64,000 bases of DNA, from NCBI RefSeq assembly GCF_000317535.1, contig NC_020050.1, forward strand, positions 62,001-126,000, given 5' to 3'. This stretch comes from Cylindrospermum stagnale PCC 7417. Its GTDB lineage: Bacteria; Cyanobacteriota; Cyanobacteriia; Cyanobacteriales; Nostocaceae. The notes below the pieces were generated by a model. That model did not search any database and was not told the DNA's origin. It was given only the letters and a program-made list of their open reading frames with translations. Of the stretch, positions 20,801-29,691 are shown one piece after another. Positions within the stretch are counted from its first letter, which is position 1. Each line of letters opens with the position of its first letter. The position numbers and the translations under genes were made by a program.

Positions 20801-23800
20801 ATTCTTGACACTCTACCCCTAACTCCCAATAGCAAAGTAGATAGAAAAGCACTGAAGGAAATAGATTCACAAAACTCTGAATCAAATGCTAACTTTGTTG
20901 CTCCTCATACTCTAGAAGAAGAGCTGCTTGTACAGATTTGGTCTGAGGTACTTGGAGTTGAACAAGTGGGTATCTATGACAATTTCTTTGCGCTTGGTGG
21001 AGATTCTTTGCGTGCTGTGCAAGTGTTAGCTAAAGCTGACAAAAGTGGATTAAAACTGTCCCTAAAACAGATATTTAACCATCAGACGATCTACGACCTC
21101 GTTGGGGTAACCCAACAGTCAGACCTATCCCCAAGTATATTAAAAACTGCCCCTTTCAGTCTCATTAGCTCAGAAGAACGCCAGTCTTTACCAAATGAGA
21201 TTGAAGATGCTTACCCATTGACAAGGCTACAGTTGGGAATGCTTTTCCATAGTGAATATGCTCCTGAGACTGCCGTCTACCACGATGTTTTCAGCTATTA
21301 TCTACAAGCTCCCCTCAACATCCAAATTCTGCATTCAGCCATAAAAGAGATTGTCACCCGTCATCCAGTGCTACGTACTAGCATTGCCATGAATCAATTT
21401 TCACAACCACTACAATTGGTTCATTCTCAAGTAAGCATTGAACTACCTGTTGACGACCTCAGTTGTTTACCATTAGATGAACAAGAGAGCAACATTACTA
21501 CTTGGATTGGACAAGAAAAACAGCGATCATTTTCTTGGGATACTCCCCCATTGGCACGCTTTTATATCCATCAACGCAGTTGTGACACCTTTAACTTAAG
21601 CTTCAGCTTTCACCATGCCATTTTAGACGGATGGAGTTTGGCAACTTTAATGACAGAATTAGTTCAACACTATTTCTTCCTACTCGGTGAGACAATACCG
21701 CCTCTGCGAACAGTTCCAAGTCTAACATTTCGAGATTATGTGGCTTTGGAACAAGAAACATTACAGTCTAAGGAGTGCCAACGGTACTGGCATGAAAAGC
21801 TAGCAGACTTTACCGCGACTAAACTACCTCGTTTGCTAGATAGTCAACAGCATAGCTCAGTAGAACAGGTCGGTAAGCAAGCAGTTGAAATATCGCCAGC
21901 TTTATCAGCACAACTCAAACACTTTGCCATAAAGGTTGGAGTACCCCTCAAAAGTGTTCTGCTAGCTGCTCATTTGAGAGTAATGAGCTTTTTGAGCAAT
22001 GAAGCAGATATTACCACTGGGGTGGTGACTCATGGAAGACCAGCTGCGGAAGATAGCGAGCGTGTTCTGGGTTTATTTCTTAATACCATACCTTTCCGAA
22101 TGCAACTAAATGGGGGAACTTGGGTTGAATTGGTAGAGCAAACTTTTGAAAATGAGCGAGAGGCATTGCCTTTCCAAAAATATCCCTTGGCACAATTACA
22201 ACAGAAAGTGGGATTAGGACAGCCATTATTCAAAACAATGTTCAATTATGTTAATTTTCATGTTTACCAAGGTTTATCTGGCATTGATAACTTGGAGGTG
22301 TTAGGGGGGCAATCTTTTGAGCAAAACAATTTTACATTTGCATCTCAATTTCCTGTTAATCCGATAACGGGTGAAATCTCCTTAAACCTCACTTACGACC
22401 CAAGCAAGTTTAGCTTTGAACAGGTGAAAAGTATCAGTGGTTATTACCTCAAAATTTTCGAGGCAATGGTTACTCAACCCGAAGAGCAATATGAGCAGGT
22501 TTGCTTGTTAAGTGCCACTGAACGTCAGCAGTTGTTAATGAAGTGGAATGATACCCAGAGGGAATATCCAAAACATAAGTGTATTCATCAACTATTTGAG
22601 GAACAGGTAAAGAGAACACCGGATGCGATCGCAGTAATATTTGAACAGCAAGAATTGACTTATCGACAGTTGAATGATCAAGCGAACTGTCTCGCGCATT
22701 ACCTTCAGACTTTGGGAGTAGAGCCAGAAGTGTTGGTGGGTATTTGTGTCGAACGTTCAATTGAGATGGTGGTGGGATTGTTAGGCATTCTCAAGGCGGG
22801 TGGTGCTTATGTACCTCTTGATCCCAGCTATCCCCTTGAACGGTTGAGTTATATGTTAGCGGATTCGGGTGTCGAGGTGTTGCTTACTCACAGACCGTTG
22901 TTGTCATCTTTGCCGTCACCTACTGCACAGGTGGTTTGTTTGGATAGTGATTGGGGGACAATTGAGCAACACCAGAAGAAAAATCTTGATGTTGGTGTAG
23001 GTGCGGATAATTTGGCTTATGTCATCTACACTTCTGGTTCTACAGGACTACCGAAGGGAGTTCAAATATGCCACCACAGTGTGGTCAACTTCTTAAATTC
23101 TATGAGTTATTTTCCGGGATTAACTCAGGAAGATACTTTCAATGCAGTTACCACCATTTCCTTTGATATTGCAGCCCTTGAACTTTATCTGCCATTAATG
23201 GTAGGAGCAAAAGTTATTGTGGTTCCCCGTGAAATAGCTACTGATGCGGATTTACTGTTGTCTAAATTATTCGAGTCGAAGACAACCGCTATGCAAGCCA
23301 CACCAGCTACTTGGCAAATGCTATTAGCTGGTGGTTGGTCTTCTAATTATCCCTTGAAAGTATTTTGCGGTGGTGAAGCATTATCTGCTCAACTAGCCCA
23401 TCAAATTCTAGAAACTGGTAGCGAATTATGGAATTTGTATGGTCCAACAGAAGCCACTATCTGGTCTGCAATTTACCAAGTAGGAGCAAACAAAACAGTA
23501 GCAAGAAACGAAAATGCCCCTTATGCCATTGGTCGTCCTATAAGTAACACCCAAATATACATTTTAGACTCACACCTCCAACCAGTATCCATAGGCGTAC
23601 CCGGAGAACTCTACATTGGTGGTGATGGTTTAGCGAGAGGCTACCTCAACCGTCCAGAACTCACCCAAGAAAAATTCATCGCCAACCCTTTTAGCCAGAA
23701 AGAAGGGGCACGACTTTATAAAACTGGAGATTTAGCTCGCTATTTAGATGATGGTAACATCGAATATCTTGGTCGAATTGATAACCAAGTCAAGATTCGC

Positions 23801-24436
23801 GGCTTCCGTATAGAGTTGGGAGAAATTGAAGCAGTGTTGACCAAACATCCTCAAGTGCAGGAGGCGGTGGTCATTGCCCGCGAAGACCAACCAAGTGACA
23901 AACGTTTAGTTGCTTATTTTGTCCCTAAAAAGCAACAAGTCCCCACCAATAGCGAACTGCGCTGCTTCCTCCGAGAAAAGCTGCCCAATTATATGTTACC
24001 GAGTCACTTTGTACTCTTAGAATCACTGCCGATCACACCCAACGGTAAGGTTAACCGCCACGCATTACCCGCGCCAGAAGGTCTTCGCCCAGACCTTAAT
24101 ATTGCATATGCAATGCCACAAAATAAGTTAGAACAAACAATCGCGACTGTTTGGCAAAAAGCTCTTAATCTAGAAAAAGTAGGTATATACGATAACTTTT
24201 TTGAATTGGGCGGTCATTCATTACTCATCATTCAAATTTATAGTCAATTGCGTGAAATATTACAAACAGATTTTCCAATGATCGAGTTTTTGAGATATCC
24301 AACTATCAGTTCTCTAGCAGAGTATTTTAATCAAACCAATAATCAAAAAACATTTTCTAACCAAACTGAGATACAAGCTGAGAAACTCAAAACTGGTAAA
24401 GCTCGATTAAAGCAACGCCGAGAACAAATACAGTAA
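17834..24436 (+). CDS. NRPS: C-A(Val-like)-PCP-C-A(Gly)-PCP
   Basis: A two-module synthetase of 2200 residues. The N-terminal helix (LSTEKRELLVKKL) is a docking element. C1 carries HHIVSDGWS. A1 specificity residues are D-A-L-W-L-G-G-T-F, a valine-type code. The first carrier is LGGDSLRA; the Asp variant often precedes epimerisation domains, but none follows. C2 belongs to a different subclass (AYPLTRLQLGMLFH, HHAILDGWS, LGLFLNTIPF). A2 residues are D-I-L-Q-F-G-L-I-W, as in the first gene of the window, so Gly is predicted. The last carrier is LGGHSLLIIQ, followed by a charged tail. C1 contains an extra short stretch (near 18464-18498) that looks like a cyanobacterial small dispersed repeat inserted in frame. 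The next gene is a PKS, so the glycyl chain passes to a ketosynthase. Confidence 0.93.
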   Translation: MNKIQKRLNNLSTEKRELLVKKLQAHKGTSLTEKANKIPSIQPASRNQPIPLSFAQQRLWLLEQLEPDSAAYNILGGVCFTGQMNVSALQQSFSEIIRRHEVLRTNFITLDGQPIQIIHPTCSFSLTIVDWQNLSVTEREISIHQLATAEAKRPFDLAKEPLVRVNLIKLEQTEYILMYCMHHIVSDGWSMGVFVQELVTFYSAFCNQQPSLRNATPTPLAELTVQYADFAVWQRHWLQGEILESHLAYWRQQLAGAPALLELPTDRPRPAVQTFRGARQSFTLASELTQALNSLSLREGATLFMTLLAAFDILLYRYTGQVDILVGSPIANRNHSGIEGLIGFFVNTLVIRTDVSGNPTFSELLGRVREVTMDAYVHQDLPFELLVDTLQPQRDLSHTPLFQVMFVLQNAPMAEMEIPGLSLSALAIDNKTAKYDLILTFENTAQGLVGSWDYNTDLFDRSTIERMTAHFQNLCSAIASKPQQKISELPVLSAAERQQLLFEWNDTQREYPKDKCIHQLFEEQVEKTPHAVAVVFEEQEFTYRQLNERANCLAHYLQTLGVGSEVLVGICVERSLEMVVGLLGILKAGGVYVPLDPNYPIERLSYMLDDAQVAILLTQDSLSSSVPSQTAWTVCLDTDWEVIEQHSQENLANSVSADNLAYVIYTSGSTGTAKGVYTAHRSVVRLLHNTNYADFNSEQVFLQLAPITFDASTLELWGSLLHGSKLVIFPSQALDLALLVQILHQHQITFLWLTAGLFHLIVEEYLDALSSVQQLLAGGDILSVAHVLQFRQRHPCCRLINGYGPTENTTFTCCYTLVEDQDIQQTIPIGKPIANTQVYILNQHMQPVPIGVAGELYVGGDGLARGYLNRPELTLEKFIPNPFSSEKSARLYKTGDLARYLPNGNIEFLGRLDEQVKIRGFRIELGEIEAVLSTHPQIQQAVVIAIADNSENKRLVAYVVSNQKTLSTNQIRDFLQQQLPAYMLPSVFVILDTLPLTPNSKVDRKALKEIDSQNSESNANFVAPHTLEEELLVQIWSEVLGVEQVGIYDNFFALGGDSLRAVQVLAKADKSGLKLSLKQIFNHQTIYDLVGVTQQSDLSPSILKTAPFSLISSEERQSLPNEIEDAYPLTRLQLGMLFHSEYAPETAVYHDVFSYYLQAPLNIQILHSAIKEIVTRHPVLRTSIAMNQFSQPLQLVHSQVSIELPVDDLSCLPLDEQESNITTWIGQEKQRSFSWDTPPLARFYIHQRSCDTFNLSFSFHHAILDGWSLATLMTELVQHYFFLLGETIPPLRTVPSLTFRDYVALEQETLQSKECQRYWHEKLADFTATKLPRLLDSQQHSSVEQVGKQAVEISPALSAQLKHFAIKVGVPLKSVLLAAHLRVMSFLSNEADITTGVVTHGRPAAEDSERVLGLFLNTIPFRMQLNGGTWVELVEQTFENEREALPFQKYPLAQLQQKVGLGQPLFKTMFNYVNFHVYQGLSGIDNLEVLGGQSFEQNNFTFASQFPVNPITGEISLNLTYDPSKFSFEQVKSISGYYLKIFEAMVTQPEEQYEQVCLLSATERQQLLMKWNDTQREYPKHKCIHQLFEEQVKRTPDAIAVIFEQQELTYRQLNDQANCLAHYLQTLGVEPEVLVGICVERSIEMVVGLLGILKAGGAYVPLDPSYPLERLSYMLADSGVEVLLTHRPLLSSLPSPTAQVVCLDSDWGTIEQHQKKNLDVGVGADNLAYVIYTSGSTGLPKGVQICHHSVVNFLNSMSYFPGLTQEDTFNAVTTISFDIAALELYLPLMVGAKVIVVPREIATDADLLLSKLFESKTTAMQATPATWQMLLAGGWSSNYPLKVFCGGEALSAQLAHQILETGSELWNLYGPTEATIWSAIYQVGANKTVARNENAPYAIGRPISNTQIYILDSHLQPVSIGVPGELYIGGDGLARGYLNRPELTQEKFIANPFSQKEGARLYKTGDLARYLDDGNIEYLGRIDNQVKIRGFRIELGEIEAVLTKHPQVQEAVVIAREDQPSDKRLVAYFVPKKQQVPTNSELRCFLREKLPNYMLPSHFVLLESLPITPNGKVNRHALPAPEGLRPDLNIAYAMPQNKLEQTIATVWQKALNLEKVGIYDNFFELGGHSLLIIQIYSQLREILQTDFPMIEFLRYPTISSLAEYFNQTNNQKTFSNQTEIQAEKLKTGKARLKQRREQIQ
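22967..23887 (+). repeat. Near-identical A-domain block, copy 2
   Basis: Partner of 3085-4005. Both copies precede a carrier domain that hands over to a PKS module. Confidence 0.9.
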
Positions 24437-24486
24437 AAATAAAGCTGTCTTAAATTAATTAATCTCAGCAGTTAGAACAACCAATT

Positions 24487-27400
24487 ATGGATAATCCTAT
24501 GCCCTTTACTCAAAACACTGGTTTAGAAATAGCAGTCATCGGTATGGCTGGTCGTTTTCCTGGAGCTAAAAATCTTAATGATTTTTGGGACAATCTCCAG
24601 AAAGGAGTAGAATCGATTTCTTTTTTTACTGATGAAGAGTTACTGGCTTCAGGAATAGATCCAGATGTATTGAGTCAACCTAACTATGTGAAAGCATCTG
24701 GAGTATTAAAAGATATAGAACTTTTTGATGCTTCGTTTTTTGATTTTGATTCAAAAGAAGCAGAAATTACCGATCCGCAGCATCGTTTTTTTCTAGAATG
24801 CGCTTGGGAAGCCTTGGAAAATGCTGGCTATGACTCTCTATCTTACAAGGGTTCGATTGGTACTTACGCTGGTACTGGGTCTAACCGATATTTAGTCAAC
24901 CTTTATTCAAATCAAAACATTACAAGCTCACTTAGTAATTTAGAGATTTCAATTGGAAATGACAGGGATTTTCTGACCACACGCGTTTCCTATAAACTTA
25001 ACTTGGAAGGGCCCAGTTACACAGTTCAAACTGCCTGTTCAACATCATTGGTCGCTGTTCACTTAGCCTGCCAAAGTTTGCTAGGTGGTGAATGCGATAT
25101 GGCCTTGGCTGGCGGCGTTTCTATAAATTTATATCAAAAAGAAGGCTATTTTTACCAAGATGGAGGTATTACTTCTCCAGATGGGCACTGCCGTACTTTT
25201 GATGCTAAAGCAAAGGGAACTATCGGTGGTGATGGTGTAGGTATTGTAGTGTTAAAGCGATTAGAAGATGCTCTCACAGATGGAGACAATATTTATGCTG
25301 TCATCAAAGGTTCCGCTGTTAATAACGATGGTTCTTTTAAACTTAGTTATACGGCACCTCGTATAGATGGCCAAGCAAAGGTTATAAGAGCAGCTCAACT
25401 AACGGCTGAGGTTGAACCTGAGACAATCACTTATGTCGAGGCTCATGGGACAGCGACTCCCTTAGGTGACCCAATAGAAGTAGCAGCGTTAACACAAGTG
25501 TTCTCACTTCATACTGATAAAAAACACTTTTGTGCTCTTGGTTCAGTAAAAACTAATGTTGGTCATTTAAATACGGCAGCTGGTGTTGCAGGCTTAATCA
25601 AAACTGTTCTTGCATTGAAACATGGTTTGTTACCACCAAGCTTGCACTTTGAAGAACCTAATCCCCAAATTGACTTCGATAACAGTCCCTTTTATGTAAA
25701 TACTGAGCTATCACAATGGAAGGTTAATAATGGTCCTCGCCGTGCCGGGGTTAGTTCTTTTGGTATTGGCGGTACCAATGCACATGTAATTTTGGAAGAA
25801 GCACCAGTTGACATTAGGCAAAACATAGAATTATGTCAATCTCGTCCTTGGCAGTTATTAGTACTTTCTGCTAAGACAAGTTCAGCACTGGAGAATGTCA
25901 CAGTAAATTTAACAACTCACCTCAAGCACAACCCGACATTAAATCTTGCCGATGTGGCTCACGTACTGCAAGTAGGTCGTCGCCCTTTCAACCATCGCCG
26001 GATAGTAGTTTGCCAAAACCTAAATGATGCAGTACAGGCACTAGACCCTCCAAATCCTCAAAGAGTTTTGACCAACTTTCAAGAGCCTGGCGATCGCCCT
26101 GTTGTATTTATCTTTCCTCAGGAGGATGTACTGTGTGTAAATAAAACTTTGGAGTTATATCACTATGAACCAACATTTCGTCAGTCGGTTGATTCTTGTT
26201 TTGAAATTATAAAATCTTATCAAGAACTAGATTTACGCACAGTATTGTATCCAAACCCAGAACAGGCTGAAAAAGCTACTTATTTGCTAGAACAAACTCA
26301 AATTTCCCAGCTAGCATTGTTTGTGATTGAGTACGCTTTAGCACAGCTATGGCTGTCTTGGGGTATACGTCCTCAATCTATGATTGGTTATAGTACTGGA
26401 GAGTATGTAGCTGCAACTCTTGCTGGTGTATTTTCCCTAGAAAATGCTTTAGCACAAATAGCTGCTCGCGGGCAACTGTTGCAACAGATGCCCTTTCTAA
26501 AGCACGACATTAGGCAAATCGAAAAAATCGAATTGAACCCACCTCAGATTCCTTTAATCTCGTATGTGTCAGGAACTTGGCTTACTACAACGGAAGCAAC
26601 AGACCCGAGCTATTGGTCAAAGCGTCTAAAGCAAACAGCAAACTTTGCAGATGGTATTGCTGAGTTAATAAAAGAGCCAAATGCTATTTTATTAGAGGTT
26701 GGTTCCAAAGGAACATTGAGTGCTTTAGCTTATACGCATCAAAAAGATAAACCTACGGCTTTGAGTTCACTTCCTCATCCAAAAGACCAACAGTCGGATA
26801 TAGCATTCTTGCTCACTACCTTAGGGCAACTCTGGCTTTTGGGAGTTCAAGTAGACTGGTCTGGTTTTTATGCCCACGAGCAGCGTTCCCGGATTCCGTT
26901 GCCAACTTATCCTTTCGAGCGTCAACGTTACTGGATTGACCAACAACCAGATATTGTACCTGTTACTACACAGGTAATACACAAAAAGTCAAATATTGCA
27001 GACTGGTTTTATATTCCTTCATGGAAACAATCTAAACTCATTGAACCTTTTGAAGAAGAAAAGACACAAGCTCAAAAGATTTGTTGGCTTGTTTTTGTTG
27101 ATGCATGTGGCTTAGGAAAAGAACTTGTAACAAGACTGGAACAACAAAAGCACGATCTGATCACAGTGTTTGTGGGAAAACAGTTTGCTAAACTTAGTGA
27201 TAATGCATATATAATCAATCCCCAGCGACAAGATGACTATGAAGCCTTGATCCAACAACTACGCCAATTAGATCGGATACCACAAGCGATCGCCCACTTC
27301 TGGAACGTCACATCATATGACCAATCGTACTTAGCAGATCGGGACTTTGAAAATAGTCAGTATTTAGGCTTTTACAGCCTGCTCTTCCTAACTCAAGCCT

Positions 27401-29691
27401 TAGATAAACAAAACATAACTTATCCTCTGCAAATTATTACAGTAACAAACAATTTGCATGAGGTGACAGGTGAAGAAAGTTTAAACCCTGAAAAAGCAAC
27501 CTTGTTAGGACCGTGCAAAGTTATTGGACAAGAATATCCGAACATATTTTGCCGTAGTGTTGATGTTGTGATTCCCAAATCTACAACTGAAAACGAGAAG
27601 CTAATAGACTATTTGATAGAGGAATTTACAACTAAAACAGATGACCTAATAGTTGCGTATCGTGGACATCATCGCTGGGTTCAAACATGGGAACCCGTCC
27701 AACTAGGTGCAGTGATTGAAGAAAAAACTAGGTTTAGGAACAGAGGTGTTTATCTCATCACTGGTGGTTTGGGAAACATTGGCTTTACTTTTGCCAAATA
27801 CTTAGCTAAGGCATTCAAAGCCAAGCTGATCTTGTTAGGGCGCTCCGATCTTCCTATCAAAGAGAATTTCTCCGAATGGATAGCAACGCATGGTGAACAG
27901 GACACAGTAAGCCGCCAGATTCAAAAAGTAAAGGCTCTGGAAGAGTTGGGTGCTGAGGTTTTAGTCATCAGTGCGGATGTGGCTAACTTTGAACAAATGC
28001 AAGTAGCAATAGCTCAGGCAGATGAATACTTTGGCAAAATTAATGGTGTGATTCATGCGGCAGGGATAGTCGGAGATAATTCATTTAAACTTATTCAAGA
28101 GATTGGTAAGGCTGAATGTGAAATGCATTTTCAGTCTAAAGTGCATGGGCTATTTGTACTGCAAAAACTTTTGCATAGCAGAGAGCTTGATTTTTGCCTT
28201 TTATTATCCTCTATATCCTCTATTTTAGGAGGATTAGGGTTTGTCGCTTATTCGGCAGCAAACCTTTATATGGATGCTTTTACTTATCAGCAAAATCGGA
28301 CAAAAACTGTACCTTGGATTAGCTTGAACTGGGAAGGTTCGCCAGTTGATAAAGAAGAACAGCAAAATACAAATAATCAATCAACTTTGGCTGAATTATT
28401 TATTACAACTACAGAAAGTGTAGAGGTCTTTAAACGTGTTTTTTCCATCAAGAAGCTATCTCAAATTGCTATCTCCTTAGGAGAGCTACAAGCTAGAATT
28501 AATCAGTGGCTTAAACTGGAATCAATACGTGATGTAGAACCTTCTAAACAAGATACAGAGCGTTCAGTACAGAAAGATTCACCCCAACTCCGCCCAAGAG
28601 CAAATTTGCAAACTGCTTATGTTCCTCCCCGTACTCCTGTTGAGTTCGTCGTTGCTAATTTATGGCAACAACTCCTAAATATTGAGCGTGTAGGTATTTA
28701 TGACAATTACTTTGAATTGGGAGGTCATTCCCTTGTAGCTGTGCGCTTAATGGCTCAAATTCAACGAAAATTTGGTCAGAATATACCATTGGCTGCTCTG
28801 TTTCAAGCTCCTACAGTGGAAAAGCTAGCTAGTGTTCTCCAAGAGACAACAGATTCCCGACCTTGGTCTCCTTTAGTAGAAATTCAGCCTCGTGGTTCAA
28901 AGCGACCTTTCTTTTGCTTACCAGGAGGTGGTGGAAATGTCCTTTACTTTTATCAATTAGCGAATTACCTGGGGCTAGACCAACCATTTTACGCTTTACA
29001 AGCATCAGGTCTTGATGGAAAGACTCCTGCACACACAAGTATTGAAGATATGGCTGCTGATTACATCAAAGCAATACAAGTTGTGCAGCCAGAAGGTCCA
29101 TATCTTCTGGGAGGTCATTCCTTCGGAGGCCGTGTAGCTTTTGAAATCGCCCTACAGTTGCAACAGCTAGGTCAAGAGGTTGCTGTGCTTGCCATTTTTG
29201 ACACTTGGGCACCAATTCCTGACCAGAAACCTGTGGAAGTTCACAAGGATGATACGCAATACTTAATTGAGATGGTAAACATGATAGAAGGATTTTTTAG
29301 CAAGAATTTATTTATAACAGAGGATACTCTGAGAAAGCTGATGCCAGATGAGCAGTTAAACTACTTTCTCGCTCAGTTAAAAACTGCTGAAATATTACCT
29401 CCACAGGCTACTTTAGAGCAAGTTGACGGTTTCCTAAAAGTTTATAAAGCTAACACTAAAGCTAATTGTGCTTATATGCCAAAAGAAGCTTATCATAATC
29501 AAGTTACTGTCTTCCATGCACAAGAAGAACTCTTTGATAATCCGTCAATGGGTTGGGATAAGTACTCTTTAAAATCAGTAGAGACTTATGAAGTACCAGG
29601 TGAACATATCACAATGATGGCAGAACCTCATGTTCAGGTTTTGGCAAAACATTTAAAAGTTTGTCTTGAACAAGCACAGGCAAATGGTTGA
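24487..29691 (+). CDS. PKS termination module KS-AT(vestigial)-KR-ACP-TE
   Basis: 1734 residues. KS is intact (TACSTSL, HGTATPLGDP, KTNVGHL). The AT is damaged: the usual GQG motif is replaced by FPQED (DNA near 26116); the serine motif is GYSTGEY (Ser636); and about 78 residues are missing between GQLLQQM and LNPPQIP (DNA near 26490-26520) relative to the AT at 4562-9244. The gap includes the ferredoxin-like subdomain and the catalytic HAFHS histidine. KR (TGGLGNIG; YSAANLYMDAF) and ACP (LGGHSLVAV) look sound. A type I thioesterase closes the protein (GHSFGG, FDTWAP, PGEHITMM) and would release or cyclise the product. With an inactive cis-AT the module should need an extender supplied in trans. 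Hydroxymalonyl-ACP genes and two discrete ATs lie downstream. Confidence 0.93.
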   Translation: MDNPMPFTQNTGLEIAVIGMAGRFPGAKNLNDFWDNLQKGVESISFFTDEELLASGIDPDVLSQPNYVKASGVLKDIELFDASFFDFDSKEAEITDPQHRFFLECAWEALENAGYDSLSYKGSIGTYAGTGSNRYLVNLYSNQNITSSLSNLEISIGNDRDFLTTRVSYKLNLEGPSYTVQTACSTSLVAVHLACQSLLGGECDMALAGGVSINLYQKEGYFYQDGGITSPDGHCRTFDAKAKGTIGGDGVGIVVLKRLEDALTDGDNIYAVIKGSAVNNDGSFKLSYTAPRIDGQAKVIRAAQLTAEVEPETITYVEAHGTATPLGDPIEVAALTQVFSLHTDKKHFCALGSVKTNVGHLNTAAGVAGLIKTVLALKHGLLPPSLHFEEPNPQIDFDNSPFYVNTELSQWKVNNGPRRAGVSSFGIGGTNAHVILEEAPVDIRQNIELCQSRPWQLLVLSAKTSSALENVTVNLTTHLKHNPTLNLADVAHVLQVGRRPFNHRRIVVCQNLNDAVQALDPPNPQRVLTNFQEPGDRPVVFIFPQEDVLCVNKTLELYHYEPTFRQSVDSCFEIIKSYQELDLRTVLYPNPEQAEKATYLLEQTQISQLALFVIEYALAQLWLSWGIRPQSMIGYSTGEYVAATLAGVFSLENALAQIAARGQLLQQMPFLKHDIRQIEKIELNPPQIPLISYVSGTWLTTTEATDPSYWSKRLKQTANFADGIAELIKEPNAILLEVGSKGTLSALAYTHQKDKPTALSSLPHPKDQQSDIAFLLTTLGQLWLLGVQVDWSGFYAHEQRSRIPLPTYPFERQRYWIDQQPDIVPVTTQVIHKKSNIADWFYIPSWKQSKLIEPFEEEKTQAQKICWLVFVDACGLGKELVTRLEQQKHDLITVFVGKQFAKLSDNAYIINPQRQDDYEALIQQLRQLDRIPQAIAHFWNVTSYDQSYLADRDFENSQYLGFYSLLFLTQALDKQNITYPLQIITVTNNLHEVTGEESLNPEKATLLGPCKVIGQEYPNIFCRSVDVVIPKSTTENEKLIDYLIEEFTTKTDDLIVAYRGHHRWVQTWEPVQLGAVIEEKTRFRNRGVYLITGGLGNIGFTFAKYLAKAFKAKLILLGRSDLPIKENFSEWIATHGEQDTVSRQIQKVKALEELGAEVLVISADVANFEQMQVAIAQADEYFGKINGVIHAAGIVGDNSFKLIQEIGKAECEMHFQSKVHGLFVLQKLLHSRELDFCLLLSSISSILGGLGFVAYSAANLYMDAFTYQQNRTKTVPWISLNWEGSPVDKEEQQNTNNQSTLAELFITTTESVEVFKRVFSIKKLSQIAISLGELQARINQWLKLESIRDVEPSKQDTERSVQKDSPQLRPRANLQTAYVPPRTPVEFVVANLWQQLLNIERVGIYDNYFELGGHSLVAVRLMAQIQRKFGQNIPLAALFQAPTVEKLASVLQETTDSRPWSPLVEIQPRGSKRPFFCLPGGGGNVLYFYQLANYLGLDQPFYALQASGLDGKTPAHTSIEDMAADYIKAIQVVQPEGPYLLGGHSFGGRVAFEIALQLQQLGQEVAVLAIFDTWAPIPDQKPVEVHKDDTQYLIEMVNMIEGFFSKNLFITEDTLRKLMPDEQLNYFLAQLKTAEILPPQATLEQVDGFLKVYKANTKANCAYMPKEAYHNQVTVFHAQEELFDNPSMGWDKYSLKSVETYEVPGEHITMMAEPHVQVLAKHLKVCLEQAQANG

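Noticed and set aside
17834-24436. Epimerisation domain after the LGGDS carrier
   Set aside because: The following domain has HHAILDGWS and FLNTIPF motifs of a condensation domain; the usual E-domain signatures were not seen.
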